The position numbers were made by a program, and so were the translations under genes. The notes under the pieces were generated by a model, which saw only the letters and a program-made list of their open reading frames with translations, had not been told where the DNA came from and searched no databases. This document shows, in pieces, positions 19,489 to 26,588 of a DNA stretch of 42,329 nt; the stretch's first letter is position 1, and every line of letters starts with the position of its first letter. Location of the stretch: NCBI GenBank assembly GCA_040902655.1, contig JBBDWV010000050.1, positions 1 through 42,329 on the forward strand. The letters run 5' to 3'. This stretch comes from Mycobacteriales bacterium. Lineage in GTDB: Bacteria; Actinomycetota; Actinomycetes; Mycobacteriales; SCTD01.

Positions 19489-20340
19489 CTACCGGACGCC
19501 GACGTCGTGGCCGAGCAGCCGCCAGGCCAGGCCGCCGGCGCCCACCAGCGGCCCTTCCCGGCCGAGGCCGACCGGCGCGATCGTGCAGCCGGTCGTGTAG
19601 CCCAGCCGCGAGGTCTCGCGCAGCGCGGCGTCGGCCGCCGCGAGGAACGGCGCGCCGAAGCCGAGCGCCACCGAGCCGCCGACCAGGACCACCGACAGGT
19701 CCAGCAGGTTCACCACGGAGGCCAGCCCGACGCCGAGTAGCCGTCCGGCCCGCGCCACCTCGGCCGGACCGGCGCCCGCGGCCGGTCCGCCCAGCCGGCG
19801 CCCGATCGCCGTACCGCTGATCTCGGCCTCCAGGCAGCCGGAGCCGCCGCAGCCGCACGGCGCCCCGCCGGGCACGACCACGACGTGCCCGACGTGACCC
19901 GCATTGCCGGACGCCCCGTCGAGCAGCCGGCCGTCGACAACCAGACCGCCGCCGACACCGGTCGAGACGACCATGGCGAGGAAGTCGCGGCTGGCCGCGC
20001 CGGCCCCCTTCCAGCCCTCCCCGACCGCGAGCGCCTTCGCGTCGCCGTCCACCACCACGGGCACGTCGTAGGTTCCGGACAGCCGCGAGAGCAGGGGGAA
20101 GCCGCGCCAGCCCGGGATGTTCAGGGGCGACACACTCGCGCCGCCGAGGGTCATCGGTCCCGCCGAACCGACGCCGAGCGCCCGCACGTCGCCGGGCTGC
20201 ACGGCCGCCACCGCCGAGGTCAGTGCCGCGAAGACCTCCTCCGGGTCGGTCCCGCGGGGGGTGGCGACCTGTGCCGACCGCAGCAGCGCGCCGGAGGCAT
20301 CGACCACGCCGGCAGCGATCTTCGTGCCGCCGACGTCCAC
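19489..20340 (-). CDS. ROK-family sugar kinase (N-acetylsugar kinase-like)
   Basis: The 283-residue protein has the ROK ATP motif DVGGTKIAAGV at the N-terminus, VSTGVGGGLV, and the zinc motif CGCGGSGCLE. In place of the glucokinase ExGH it has NAGHVGHVVV, the pattern of N-acetylmannosamine kinase (NanK), so an N-acetylated amino sugar is a plausible substrate; this rests on motif comparison. The GTG at 20340 clips the usual residues before DVGG. The preceding in-frame codons (VAVETVLAV) look native and begin right after the TAG of DUF3039, but no canonical start exists among them, so a GTC or CTG start is possible. Confidence 0.8.
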   Translation of the reverse strand: MDVGGTKIAAGVVDASGALLRSAQVATPRGTDPEEVFAALTSAVAAVQPGDVRALGVGSAGPMTLGGASVSPLNIPGWRGFPLLSRLSGTYDVPVVVDGDAKALAVGEGWKGAGAASRDFLAMVVSTGVGGGLVVDGRLLDGASGNAGHVGHVVVVPGGAPCGCGGSGCLEAEISGTAIGRRLGGPAAGAGPAEVARAGRLLGVGLASVVNLLDLSVVLVGGSVALGFGAPFLAAADAALRETSRLGYTTGCTIAPVGLGREGPLVGAGGLAWRLLGHDVGVR

Positions 20341-20364
20341 GGCCAGGACGGTCTCGACGGCGAC

Positions 20365-20592
20365 CTACTGCATCGCCTCGAGCATGCCCATCATCTCCTT
20401 GCAGGTCGGGCACACCGGGTACTTCTCCGGGTCCCGGCCGGGCAGCCACTTCTTGCCGCACAGCGCCGTCACCGGTACGCCGTCGACGGCGCTGCGCAGG
20501 ATGTCCTCCTTGCGCACGAAGTGGCTGAACCGGTTGTCCTCGCCGTTGTCGAGCCGGGGATCGCCGACGGGCCGGGTATCGAGCTCGGTCAT
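20365..20592 (-). CDS. DUF3039 zinc-motif protein
   Basis: The 75-residue actinobacterial protein contains FSHFVRKEDILRSAVDG, ALCGKKWLPGRDPEKYPVCPTC, and ends CKEMMGMLEAMQ. The CxxC plus an upstream Cys and His suggest zinc binding. The family has no established function. The ATG at 20592 lies 6 nt after a TACCCT -10 box. It immediately precedes the ROK kinase gene and probably shares its transcript. Confidence 0.85.
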   Translation of the reverse strand: MTELDTRPVGDPRLDNGEDNRFSHFVRKEDILRSAVDGVPVTALCGKKWLPGRDPEKYPVCPTCKEMMGMLEAMQ

Positions 20593-20598
20593 GCTGCC

Positions 20599-20604
20599 AG
20601 GGTA
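20599..20604 (-). promoter_or_regulatory. -10 box (TACCCT) of DUF3039 gene
   Basis: TACCCT on the minus strand ends 6 nt before the ATG at 20592, fitting a leaderless transcript that would continue into the ROK kinase gene. Confidence 0.5.
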
Positions 20605-20731
20605 GGACGGCAGCGCCGCCGCGGCCACCAGCGGTCCCGGAGGTGAGCGCGAGCAGGCGTAGAGGTGACAAGTGCGTGACGGGAGGGTCGGACAGGCATC
20701 GTCGGCCCGCTGGATGGGGTAGACGTCGTCC

Positions 20732-20896
20732 ATGGCACAGACGAGGCGCCGCCTGACCGAGGCCGAGCGCCGCAGGCGGCTCGCGGTCCTCGACATGTTG
20801 CGCGAAGCCTCCGAGCTGCGGGCCCGCCTGCGCCCGCGCGCCCAGCAGCTGGCTCGTGCCCGCGCGCTGCTGCACGCCCGCACCACCCGCGGCTAG
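20732..20896 (+). CDS. Small basic helical protein (54 aa), unknown
   Basis: This short frame starts MAQTRRRLTEAERRRRLAVL and continues as a single Arg/Leu/Ala-rich helix to a TAG at 20894. A TAGACG hexamer ends 6 nt before the ATG, one base off the leaderless consensus. The charge pattern could suit nucleic-acid or ribosome contact, but I do not recognise a family. Its last codons and stop lie in the first copy of a 20-bp tandem repeat. Confidence 0.5.
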   Translation: MAQTRRRLTEAERRRRLAVLDMLREASELRARLRPRAQQLARARALLHARTTRG

Positions 20897-20936
20897 TCCG
20901 CACCACCCGCGGCTAGTCCGCACCACCCGCGGCTCG
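20881..20936 (+). repeat. 20-bp tandem repeat, 2.8 copies
   Basis: CACCACCCGCGGCTAGTCCG at 20881-20900 is repeated exactly at 20901-20920, and again partly at 20921-20936 with TAG changed to TCG. The first copy encodes the end of the 54-residue protein and its stop codon. Confidence 0.9.
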
Positions 20937-21068
20937 TGTCAGGGGCTGGTCTCCCCGGGCGGCCAGTATTTCCTGGGCGCTGACGGCTGAGCCCGCTCCG
21001 GGCGGGTAGGTCAAGGCCGCACCGCCCGCCCCCGGAGCGGCGCTTCCTCCGTACGCCCTGGAGCTCCG

Positions 21069-22712
21069 CTGTCTGCCCGCCCTGACGCCAGCACCGCCGA
21101 CCTCGAGCGCACCGCCCGCACCGCCTTCGGGTGGGAACGTCTGCGTCCGGGCCAGCTGGAGGCGATGCGCAGCGTCATGGCGGGGCGCGACACCCTGGTC
21201 GTGATGCCGACCGGCTCGGGCAAGAGCGCGGTCTACCAGGTGCCGGCCATGCTCATCGACGGGCCGACGGTCGTGGTGAGCCCGCTCATCTCGTTGCAGC
21301 GCGACCAGGTTGCGGGACTGCTCGGCCGAGCCGGTGCCGGGGCCGCTGTGCAGGCCAACAGCAGCCTGACCGACAAGGACCGGGACGCCGCGTTCGACGC
21401 CCTGCGGGCGGGCGAGGTGGAGTTCTTGTTCCTTGCCCCCGAGCAGCTCAGCAAGCCCGACGTGCTCGACGCCGTCGCGGCGGCCCGGCCGTCGCTGTTC
21501 GTCGTCGACGAGGCGCACTGCATCTCCTCCTGGGGCCACGACTTCCGGCCCGACTACCTGCGGCTGCACACCGCCATCGAGCGGGTCGGGCGGCCGCGGG
21601 TCCTGGCCTTGACAGCGACCGCGTCACCGCCGGTCCGGGACGAGATCGTCAGTCGGTTGCGGCTCCGCGACGTCGAGCAGGTCGTCTGCGGCTTCGACCG
21701 GCCCAACCTCGCGCTCGAGGTGCAGGCCTTCCGCGACGACGAGCAGCGGCGTGAGGCCGTGGCGATTCGGGCGATGGGTGAGGCCAAGCCCGGCCTGGTC
21801 TACACGGCCACCCGCAAGAGCGCGGAGCAGTACGCCGAGGTGCTCGCGGAGCTGGGCATCGACGCGGCTGCCTATCACGCGGGGCTGCGGGCAGCCGACC
21901 GCGAGCAGGTCCACGAGCGCTTCACCTCGGGGGCACTGGACGTCGTCGTGGCAACCACCGCCTTCGGGATGGGTATCGACAAGTCGGACGTCCGCTTCGT
22001 GCTGCACGCCGAGGTGGCCGACTCGCTGGACAGCTACTACCAGGAGATCGGCCGGGCCGGCCGCGACGATGCCCCGGCGGTCGCGGCGCTGTACTACCGG
22101 CAGGAGGATCTGGGGCTGCGGAAGTTCTTCGCCAGCGGCAACGTCGACGAGCACGCGCTGCGCAAGGTCGCCACCCTGGTCCACCACGCCCGGGGTGCGG
22201 TCGAGCCGACTGTGCTGGCAGCGGAGATGGACCTTCCTCCGACCCGGCTCGCGGGACTGGTCAACCTGCTGGAGCAGACCGGTGCGCTGCAGGTGCAGGC
22301 CGACGGGACGATCGCCTCCGTCGAGGACGCCCAGCCGCCCCTGGAAGCCGCGGAGGCGGCGGTCACGGTGGCCGACACGCACCGGAAGGTCGAACAGTCG
22401 CGGGTGGAGATGATGCGCGCCTACGCCGAGACCACGGGCTGCCGCCGGCAGTTCCTGCTCGCTTACTTCGGCGAGACGCTGGAGCGGCCTTGCGGCAACT
22501 GCGACTCCTGTCTGGCCGGCACAGCGGCGGATCAGGCCGACGCCGCCTCATCGCCGTACCCCTTGCAGTCGAAGGTGTCGCACGCAGCGTGGGGAGAAGG
22601 CGTCGTCATGCGGTACGAGGGGGACCGCATCGTCGTGTTGTTCGACGACGTGGGCTACCGCACGCTGTCGCTGGAGGCAGTCGCCGCGCGCGGCCTGCTG
22701 GCAGCGGGGTGA
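21069..22712 (+). CDS. recQ: RecQ-family ATP-dependent DNA helicase with PcrA-like C-terminal domain
   Basis: The 547-residue 3'-5' DNA helicase has motif 0 FGWERLRPGQ, motif I MPTGSGKS (46-53), DEAH (147-150), ALTATASP, GMGIDKSDVRF, YYQEIGRAGRD, and a zinc site formed by C458, C475, C478 and C481. There is no HRDC domain. Residues about 499-547 (KVSHAAWGEGVV, VVLFDDVGYRTLSLEAV) resemble the C-terminal Tudor-like domain of UvrD/PcrA. The first ATG in frame (21165) lies after motif 0, and no ATG, GTG or TTG exists upstream before the stop at 20988. I therefore propose CTG at 21069, 5 nt after GGAG. If that is wrong the annotated protein begins at 21165. The stop overlaps the next gene as GTGA. 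Confidence 0.88.
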   Translation: MSARPDASTADLERTARTAFGWERLRPGQLEAMRSVMAGRDTLVVMPTGSGKSAVYQVPAMLIDGPTVVVSPLISLQRDQVAGLLGRAGAGAAVQANSSLTDKDRDAAFDALRAGEVEFLFLAPEQLSKPDVLDAVAAARPSLFVVDEAHCISSWGHDFRPDYLRLHTAIERVGRPRVLALTATASPPVRDEIVSRLRLRDVEQVVCGFDRPNLALEVQAFRDDEQRREAVAIRAMGEAKPGLVYTATRKSAEQYAEVLAELGIDAAAYHAGLRAADREQVHERFTSGALDVVVATTAFGMGIDKSDVRFVLHAEVADSLDSYYQEIGRAGRDDAPAVAALYYRQEDLGLRKFFASGNVDEHALRKVATLVHHARGAVEPTVLAAEMDLPPTRLAGLVNLLEQTGALQVQADGTIASVEDAQPPLEAAEAAVTVADTHRKVEQSRVEMMRAYAETTGCRRQFLLAYFGETLERPCGNCDSCLAGTAADQADAASSPYPLQSKVSHAAWGEGVVMRYEGDRIVVLFDDVGYRTLSLEAVAARGLLAAG

Positions 22713-23665
22713 CGCCGGGTACACCGGTCGAGCGGCTGGAGGTGGACGTCGTCGTGGTCGGCGGCGGCCCGGCTGGCCTCGCGGCGGCGTCCTGGCTCGG
22801 CCGCTACCGGCGCTCGGTCGTGGTGCTGGACTCGCAGGAGTACCGCTCCGGACGGGTCGAGAGCTCGCACGGCTACCTCGGCCGGGACCCGCAGCGACCG
22901 GCCGAGCTGCTCGAGCGGGGCCGGCACGAGGTGCTCGCCTATCCGACCGCGCAGATCCGGCAGCGCTCCGCGACCACCCTGAACCGGCGTGCCGACGGCT
23001 TGTTCGAGATCGACGCCGACCTGCTCGCCCACCGGCTCGTGCTGGCCTGTGGCGTGCAGGACATGCTGCCGGAGGTCGAGAACTTCCACGAGCACTACGG
23101 CGCGTCGGTCTTCCACTGCCCGTCCTGCGACGGCTACGAGGCCCGGGACCGGCACGTCGTCGCGCTCGGCTGGGACCCGCACCTGGTCGGCTTCGCCGCG
23201 ACGCTCAAGAACTGGGCCGCCTCGGTCACCGTCGTCACCAACGGCATCCGCTTCGAGGGCGACGAGAGCTGCCGCAAGGAGCTGGAGACGCACGACATCG
23301 ACCTGCTCGAGCGGGACGCGGTGCGCTTCCTCGGGACCCGCGGCGACCTGACCGGGGTGCAGCTCGACGGCAGGGAGGTGGTGCCCACCTCCCTGGTGCT
23401 GTTCTCCCTCGCACACCGGCCGCGGGTCGCCCTGGCCGCCTCGCTCGGCTGCGCCCTGGACGAGGAGGGTTACGTCGCGGTGGACCGCCAGGGCCAGACC
23501 TCCGTGTCCGGCGTGTACGCCGCCGGTGACGTCACGCCCGGCCTGCAGCTGGTGTCTGTCGCGGCGGCCTCCGGTGTGGTCGCCGGCGTCGCCTGCGCCC
23601 AGTCCTTCTTCGGCCGGAACAGTGCGCCGACCTCGCCCGATCCTGCGCCTGCCACCCGGGAGTAG
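22709..23665 (+). CDS. Thioredoxin-reductase-like FAD oxidoreductase
   Basis: The 318-residue flavoprotein has the N-terminal FAD motif VVVGGGPAGLAAASWLGRY, a redox pair in HCPSCDGYEARD, and the C-terminal FAD segment SGVYAAGDVTPGLQLVSVAAASG. The second Rossmann site, normally GxGxxA in thioredoxin reductase, reads VALGWDPHLVGFAATL and lacks the glycine pattern. NADPH use is therefore doubtful, and a thiol/disulfide oxidase-like role is possible. No thioredoxin gene is adjacent. GTG at 22709 overlaps the RecQ stop by 4 bp, indicating co-translation. A strong hairpin follows. Confidence 0.83.
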   Translation: MTPGTPVERLEVDVVVVGGGPAGLAAASWLGRYRRSVVVLDSQEYRSGRVESSHGYLGRDPQRPAELLERGRHEVLAYPTAQIRQRSATTLNRRADGLFEIDADLLAHRLVLACGVQDMLPEVENFHEHYGASVFHCPSCDGYEARDRHVVALGWDPHLVGFAATLKNWAASVTVVTNGIRFEGDESCRKELETHDIDLLERDAVRFLGTRGDLTGVQLDGREVVPTSLVLFSLAHRPRVALAASLGCALDEEGYVAVDRQGQTSVSGVYAAGDVTPGLQLVSVAAASGVVAGVACAQSFFGRNSAPTSPDPAPATRE

Positions 23666-23674
23666 CCGCGCGGA

Positions 23675-23716
23675 CACGAGGAAGGCCCCCGCCGGACGGT
23701 GGGGGCCTTCCTCGTG
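23675..23716. terminator. Strong bidirectional hairpin terminator
   Basis: Arms 23675-23690 and 23701-23716 are perfect 16-bp complements with a 10-nt loop. It sits between convergent genes ending at 23665 and 23727 and would serve both strands. There is no T-tract. Confidence 0.8.
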
Positions 23717-23726
23717 CACGGCTCGT

Positions 23727-24338
23727 CTAGTCGTTGGCCACCAGCTGCTTGGCGGCGACGGCCGCGCCGCCGACAGCCGTGCCGACAGTGGCCGGCAGTG
23801 CGCGGAGCTGACCGGTTATCACCTGGGTCGGACGCTGCTGCTCCTCGTGCAGGGAGCTGCTGGCGAGCATGGCGCCGGTCAACCCCGGGATGGCCCACTG
23901 CAGCGCCGAGAGCTGCTTCTGCGCCTTCGCGACCTCCGCCGGGGTGCTGGTCAGCGAGTCGGTGCCACCCGCGACGGGCACGTCGCCGGCGGACTGCATC
24001 TTCTTGCCGAGAACCCGGGCGTAGGCGGTCGCTCCCAGCGCGCCGGCGGTCAGGGCGAGCTTGGTGTTGGTGTTCGCAAGGACGCCCCGCTGCGTCGCCA
24101 CGCGGCCCTTGTTCTCCTTCAGCAGCTGCGCGCCGCCGACCAGGTGGGCACCGATCGCCAGCAGGTTGAACGGGGTCCAGCGGTTCCAGCCGGCGTTCGC
24201 GACACGCGCCCGCTGGCGGGGGTCGTCGACGTCGGCGGCAGCGCCGTTGACGCCGATCGCGCCCATCAGCGACCCGCCGAACCAGGCAGCGAGGCCGACG
24301 TCGTGCAGAAAGTGGGCGAGCGTGTTGCGCTGTGCCAT
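23727..24338 (-). CDS. Small membrane-associated hypothetical protein
   Basis: The 203-residue protein has several moderately hydrophobic, Ala/Gly-rich stretches (DVGLAAWFGGSLMGAIGV, FNLLAIGAHLVGGAQLL, ALTAGALGATAYARVLG, and a final helix). They suggest three to five membrane or peripheral helices. I do not recognise a named domain. The ATG at 24338 has a GGAGGA Shine-Dalgarno, unlike many leaderless neighbours, hinting at a longer leader. The frame stays open upstream to 24737 but without support. Confidence 0.75.
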   Translation of the reverse strand: MAQRNTLAHFLHDVGLAAWFGGSLMGAIGVNGAAADVDDPRQRARVANAGWNRWTPFNLLAIGAHLVGGAQLLKENKGRVATQRGVLANTNTKLALTAGALGATAYARVLGKKMQSAGDVPVAGGTDSLTSTPAEVAKAQKQLSALQWAIPGLTGAMLASSSLHEEQQRPTQVITGQLRALPATVGTAVGGAAVAAKQLVAND

Positions 24339-24458
24339 GGTGTTCCTCCAGGAACTGAATCGGGGTGGGCGGGCGCTGGTCCTTCGCCTACCCGCGGCGC
24401 GGGTGCGGTGAACCCGCGCGGCTTCCTCCCATCGGCCACATCTGCAACAGTTCGCACC

Positions 24459-24950
24459 GTGGCCGACAGCAGCGGGACCGATGCGTACGCCGTTCTCGTC
24501 TTCCGGCAGGACGCGCAGTGGCAGCTCGGTGTGCTGCCCGAGGCGCTGGCCGAGGACCTGCCCGGCCTCATCGCGGCCGTCCGTCAGCAGCCGGGCGAGA
24601 ACGGCGCGTTCGCGCTGGTCGACGTCGCCGACGAGTTCTTCGTCGTCGTGCGCGTGCAGATGGGGCGGGTGCGGCTGCTGCTGTCCGATGTCACGGCGGC
24701 CGTCGCCTGGGACCTGGCGGTGCAGGTGCTGGAGCACCTGGACGTCCAGGTGCCCCAGGACGACGAGCTCGAAGAGGTCTGGCCGGCCGGCGACCTCGGC
24801 ATCTTCGACGACCTGGGGCTGGACGAGATGGAGATGGGGGCGATCCTCGCGGACCTCGATGCGTACGCCGACGAGATGCTCTCGCTACTCGCGCGGCGGC
24901 TGGGGTTCTCGGAGTCCTTCGAGCGGGTAGTCGACGCCCTCGTGGAGTAG
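24459..24950 (+). CDS. tRNA adenosine deaminase-associated protein (first paralogue)
   Basis: The 163-residue acidic protein has the pattern of the actinobacterial family found next to tadA. It begins with AYAVLVFRQDAQWQLGVLP, then DVADEFFVVVRVQMGRVRLLLSD, then EEVWPAGDLGIFDDLGLDE, and ends LLSLLARRLGFSESFERVVD. The molecular role is unknown; position suggests a function with TadA. GTG at 24459 starts just before the first conserved strand. A second relative follows after 34 bp. Confidence 0.85.
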   Translation: MADSSGTDAYAVLVFRQDAQWQLGVLPEALAEDLPGLIAAVRQQPGENGAFALVDVADEFFVVVRVQMGRVRLLLSDVTAAVAWDLAVQVLEHLDVQVPQDDELEEVWPAGDLGIFDDLGLDEMEMGAILADLDAYADEMLSLLARRLGFSESFERVVDALVE

Positions 24951-24984
24951 TACCTCCCTTTCCCCCAGCCCAGGAGCCTGCACC

Positions 24985-25485
24985 GTGTCGTACTGCGCGG
25001 GCGCCCTCGCCCGGACGGGCGAGGGCTGGACGGGTGAGGAGATCGAGCTGTCCGGGATCGAGGACGTCGAGCAGCTCGCAGACGTCCTGCGCGATCTGAC
25101 CGGCGAGGGCGCCGGTCCGGCGCTCCTGCTGCTGGAGGAGGACGACGAGCACCTGGCCGTCGTCCGCGTGGACGGCGGCGTCGGCTCGCTCGACGAGCCG
25201 CGGGTCTTCCTGTCCGACCGCCGTGCGGTGCTGGCCAGCGAGGTGGCGCAGTTGCTCTGGGAGGACACCGAGCCGCCCGTCGACGACGAGGACGAGGAGG
25301 ACGAGGGCACCCGGCCGATCGCCCAGCCCGTCGGCGACCAGGCGGTGCTCGCCGACCTCGGCACGTCCGCGGAGGACCTGCTCGCGCTGTGTGCCGAGGA
25401 GGGTCTGCTGCCGGCCGACGTCCTGACCGCGATCTGTGAACGGGCCGGCTGCGACGACATTCTCGAGCAGCTCCGCGAGGGCTGA
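24985..25485 (+). CDS. tRNA adenosine deaminase-associated protein (second, divergent paralogue)
   Basis: The 166-residue very acidic protein has the same layout as the gene before it: an N-terminal strand block, LLLLEEDDEHLAVVRVDG matching DEFFVVVRV, VFLSDRRAVLASEVAQLLW matching LLSDVTAAVAWDLA, then VLADLGTSAEDLLALC. A DDEDEEDE tract splits the two halves. Sequence similarity to the first copy is low, so descent by duplication is likely but not certain. The GTG has an AGGAG Shine-Dalgarno 8 nt upstream. tadA follows after 11 bp. Confidence 0.75.
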   Translation: MSYCAGALARTGEGWTGEEIELSGIEDVEQLADVLRDLTGEGAGPALLLLEEDDEHLAVVRVDGGVGSLDEPRVFLSDRRAVLASEVAQLLWEDTEPPVDDEDEEDEGTRPIAQPVGDQAVLADLGTSAEDLLALCAEEGLLPADVLTAICERAGCDDILEQLREG

Positions 25486-25496
25486 GCACCTCACGC

Positions 25497-25973
25497 ATGG
25501 TCGCGGACGAGGAGGGGATGCGGTGGGCGCTCGAGCAGGCCGCGCTCGCCGTGACCCATGACGACGTCCCGGTGGGTGCCGTGGTGCTCGGGTCCGGCGG
25601 CGTGCTGGTGGGCGCCGGGCACAACGACCGGGAGGGCAGCGGCGACCCCACCGCGCACGCCGAGGTGCTGGCGCTGCGCGACGCGGCTCGCACCACCGGC
25701 TCGTGGCGGCTGACCGGCTGCACCCTGTTCGTGACGCTCGAGCCGTGCACGATGTGCGCCGGCGCGATCGTGCTCTCCCGCGTGGAGCGGGTCGTCTACG
25801 GCGCCGACGACCCCAAGGCCGGCGCGGCCGGCTCGCTGTTCGACCTCCTACGCGACCGGCGGCTCAACTGGCGGCCGGAGGTGGTGCGCGGCGTGCTCGA
25901 GCCGGAGTGCTCCGCGCTGCTCCGCACCTTCTTCGCGGGCCGTCGGGTCCGCGGGGATGCCGGGCTTCGCTAG
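25497..25973 (+). CDS. tadA: tRNA(adenosine-34) deaminase TadA
   Basis: The 158-residue zinc deaminase converts A34 to inosine in the tRNA-Arg(ACG) anticodon. The motif HAE (54-56) gives the zinc His and catalytic Glu, and PCTMC (83-87) gives the zinc cysteines. NDRE and KAGAAGSLFDLL are also TadA-typical. Length matches the family. It ends the group with the two associated proteins, and its TAG stop forms the start of the tRNA-Ser -10 box. Confidence 0.93.
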   Translation: MVADEEGMRWALEQAALAVTHDDVPVGAVVLGSGGVLVGAGHNDREGSGDPTAHAEVLALRDAARTTGSWRLTGCTLFVTLEPCTMCAGAIVLSRVERVVYGADDPKAGAAGSLFDLLRDRRLNWRPEVVRGVLEPECSALLRTFFAGRRVRGDAGLR

Positions 25974-25976
25974 AGT
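25971..25976 (+). promoter_or_regulatory. -10 box (TAGAGT) of tRNA-Ser(CGA) overlapping tadA stop
   Basis: TAGAGT begins with the tadA stop codon and ends 7 nt before the tRNA 5' end at 25984, so the tRNA has its own promoter without leader sequence. Confidence 0.55.
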
Positions 25977-25983
25977 CTGCGGC

Positions 25984-26073
25984 GGTGGCGTGTCCGAGCG
26001 GCCGAAGGAGCACGCCTCGAAAGCGTGTGAGGGGGCAACTCCTCCGTGGGTTCAAATCCCACCGCCACCGCCA
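25984..26073 (+). tRNA. tRNA-Ser(CGA)
   Basis: A complete class II tRNA. The acceptor GGTGGCG pairs with CGCCACC, the discriminator is G, and CCA is encoded at 26071-26073. The anticodon arm CACGC-CTCGAAA-GCGTG gives anticodon CGA. There is a long variable arm (GAGGGGGCAACTCCTC type) and a TTCAAAT T-loop. Confidence 0.95.
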
Positions 26074-26077
26074 AGGG

Positions 26078-26122
26078 CTGACGACGGTCCCGCAGGCCAG
26101 GGGCCTGCGGGACCGTCGTCAG
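26078..26122 (+). terminator. Perfect 21-bp hairpin after tRNA-Ser(CGA)
   Basis: Arms 26078-26098 and 26102-26122 are exact reverse complements with a 3-nt loop, starting 4 bp past the tRNA CCA. This is an unusually long, perfect stem and should end the tRNA transcript. Confidence 0.85.
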
Positions 26123-26588
26123 TGGCGATGATCTCCCGCAATGGTCTATCCCCCAGCCCGCTGCCCGGCGTACTCGGTGCCAGCAGCGCCTGATCCCTGA
26201 ACAGGGGTGGCACCGAGATCGACCGGGGCTGCTCGCGCATCGGCATGTGCCGCGCAGCGGCTGTTACACCAGCGGTCAACCTTTCCCGAATCTTGACGTG
26301 TGGTGTACACCCCCCGACAACACACCCAGCTCCGGCGCGGCGCGCTGTGTCTACGACCAAGCCTCTCGCCGCCGCCAGGCGCCGTCCGCCAGGAGCCGCG
26401 TCACAGCATCCTCGAGCGGCCTGAGGTCGTGCTCACGGCGTAGGCGACCGACGGCCGTTCGGGTCCGGCTCATCGGCATCGGTGAGGCGGCCAAGAGCAT
26501 CCCGGCCGAGGTCGTCGCGACGGAGCGCGGCCCGCCCTGGAGTTGGCCGTGCTTCGCCTCCAGGTGTGCCGTTGGGTGCTTTGGGCCT
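26123..26588. other. Gene-poor region between tRNA-Ser and DUF4143 gene
   Basis: These 466 bp contain no convincing gene. They hold a nested hairpin at 26173-26217 and a 10-bp palindrome GGTGTACACC at 26302-26311 just after a TTGACG hexamer (26293-26298). A 49-codon minus-strand frame at 26351-26500 has no clear ribosome site and is possibly a decayed gene end. Confidence 0.5.
26173..26217. repeat. Nested hairpin element
   Basis: Outer arms CTCGGTGCCA (26173-26182) and TGGCACCGAG (26208-26217) pair perfectly. Inside, CCCTG (26195-26199) and CAGGG (26202-26206) form a second stem. No gene ends or starts next to it. Confidence 0.55.

Noticed and set aside
20881-20936. 20-bp repeats as a CRISPR or attachment site
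   Set aside because: Head-to-tail with no spacers, and no integrase or cas genes nearby; a slippage-type tandem repeat is enough.
25984-26073. tRNA-Ser(CGA) as an integration site with duplicated 3' end
   Set aside because: I looked for a second copy of the GTTCAAATCC-type tRNA end in the following kilobases and saw none, and no integrase gene is present.
26052-26360. 102-codon minus-strand frame after tRNA-Ser
   Set aside because: It runs through the tRNA 3' end and the 21-bp terminator hairpin, has no ribosome site and no recognisable motif.
26351-26500. 49-codon minus-strand frame (starting MLLAASPMPM)
   Set aside because: Composition is gene-like, but there is no ribosome site, promoter or known family; kept only as a possible remnant in the region note.
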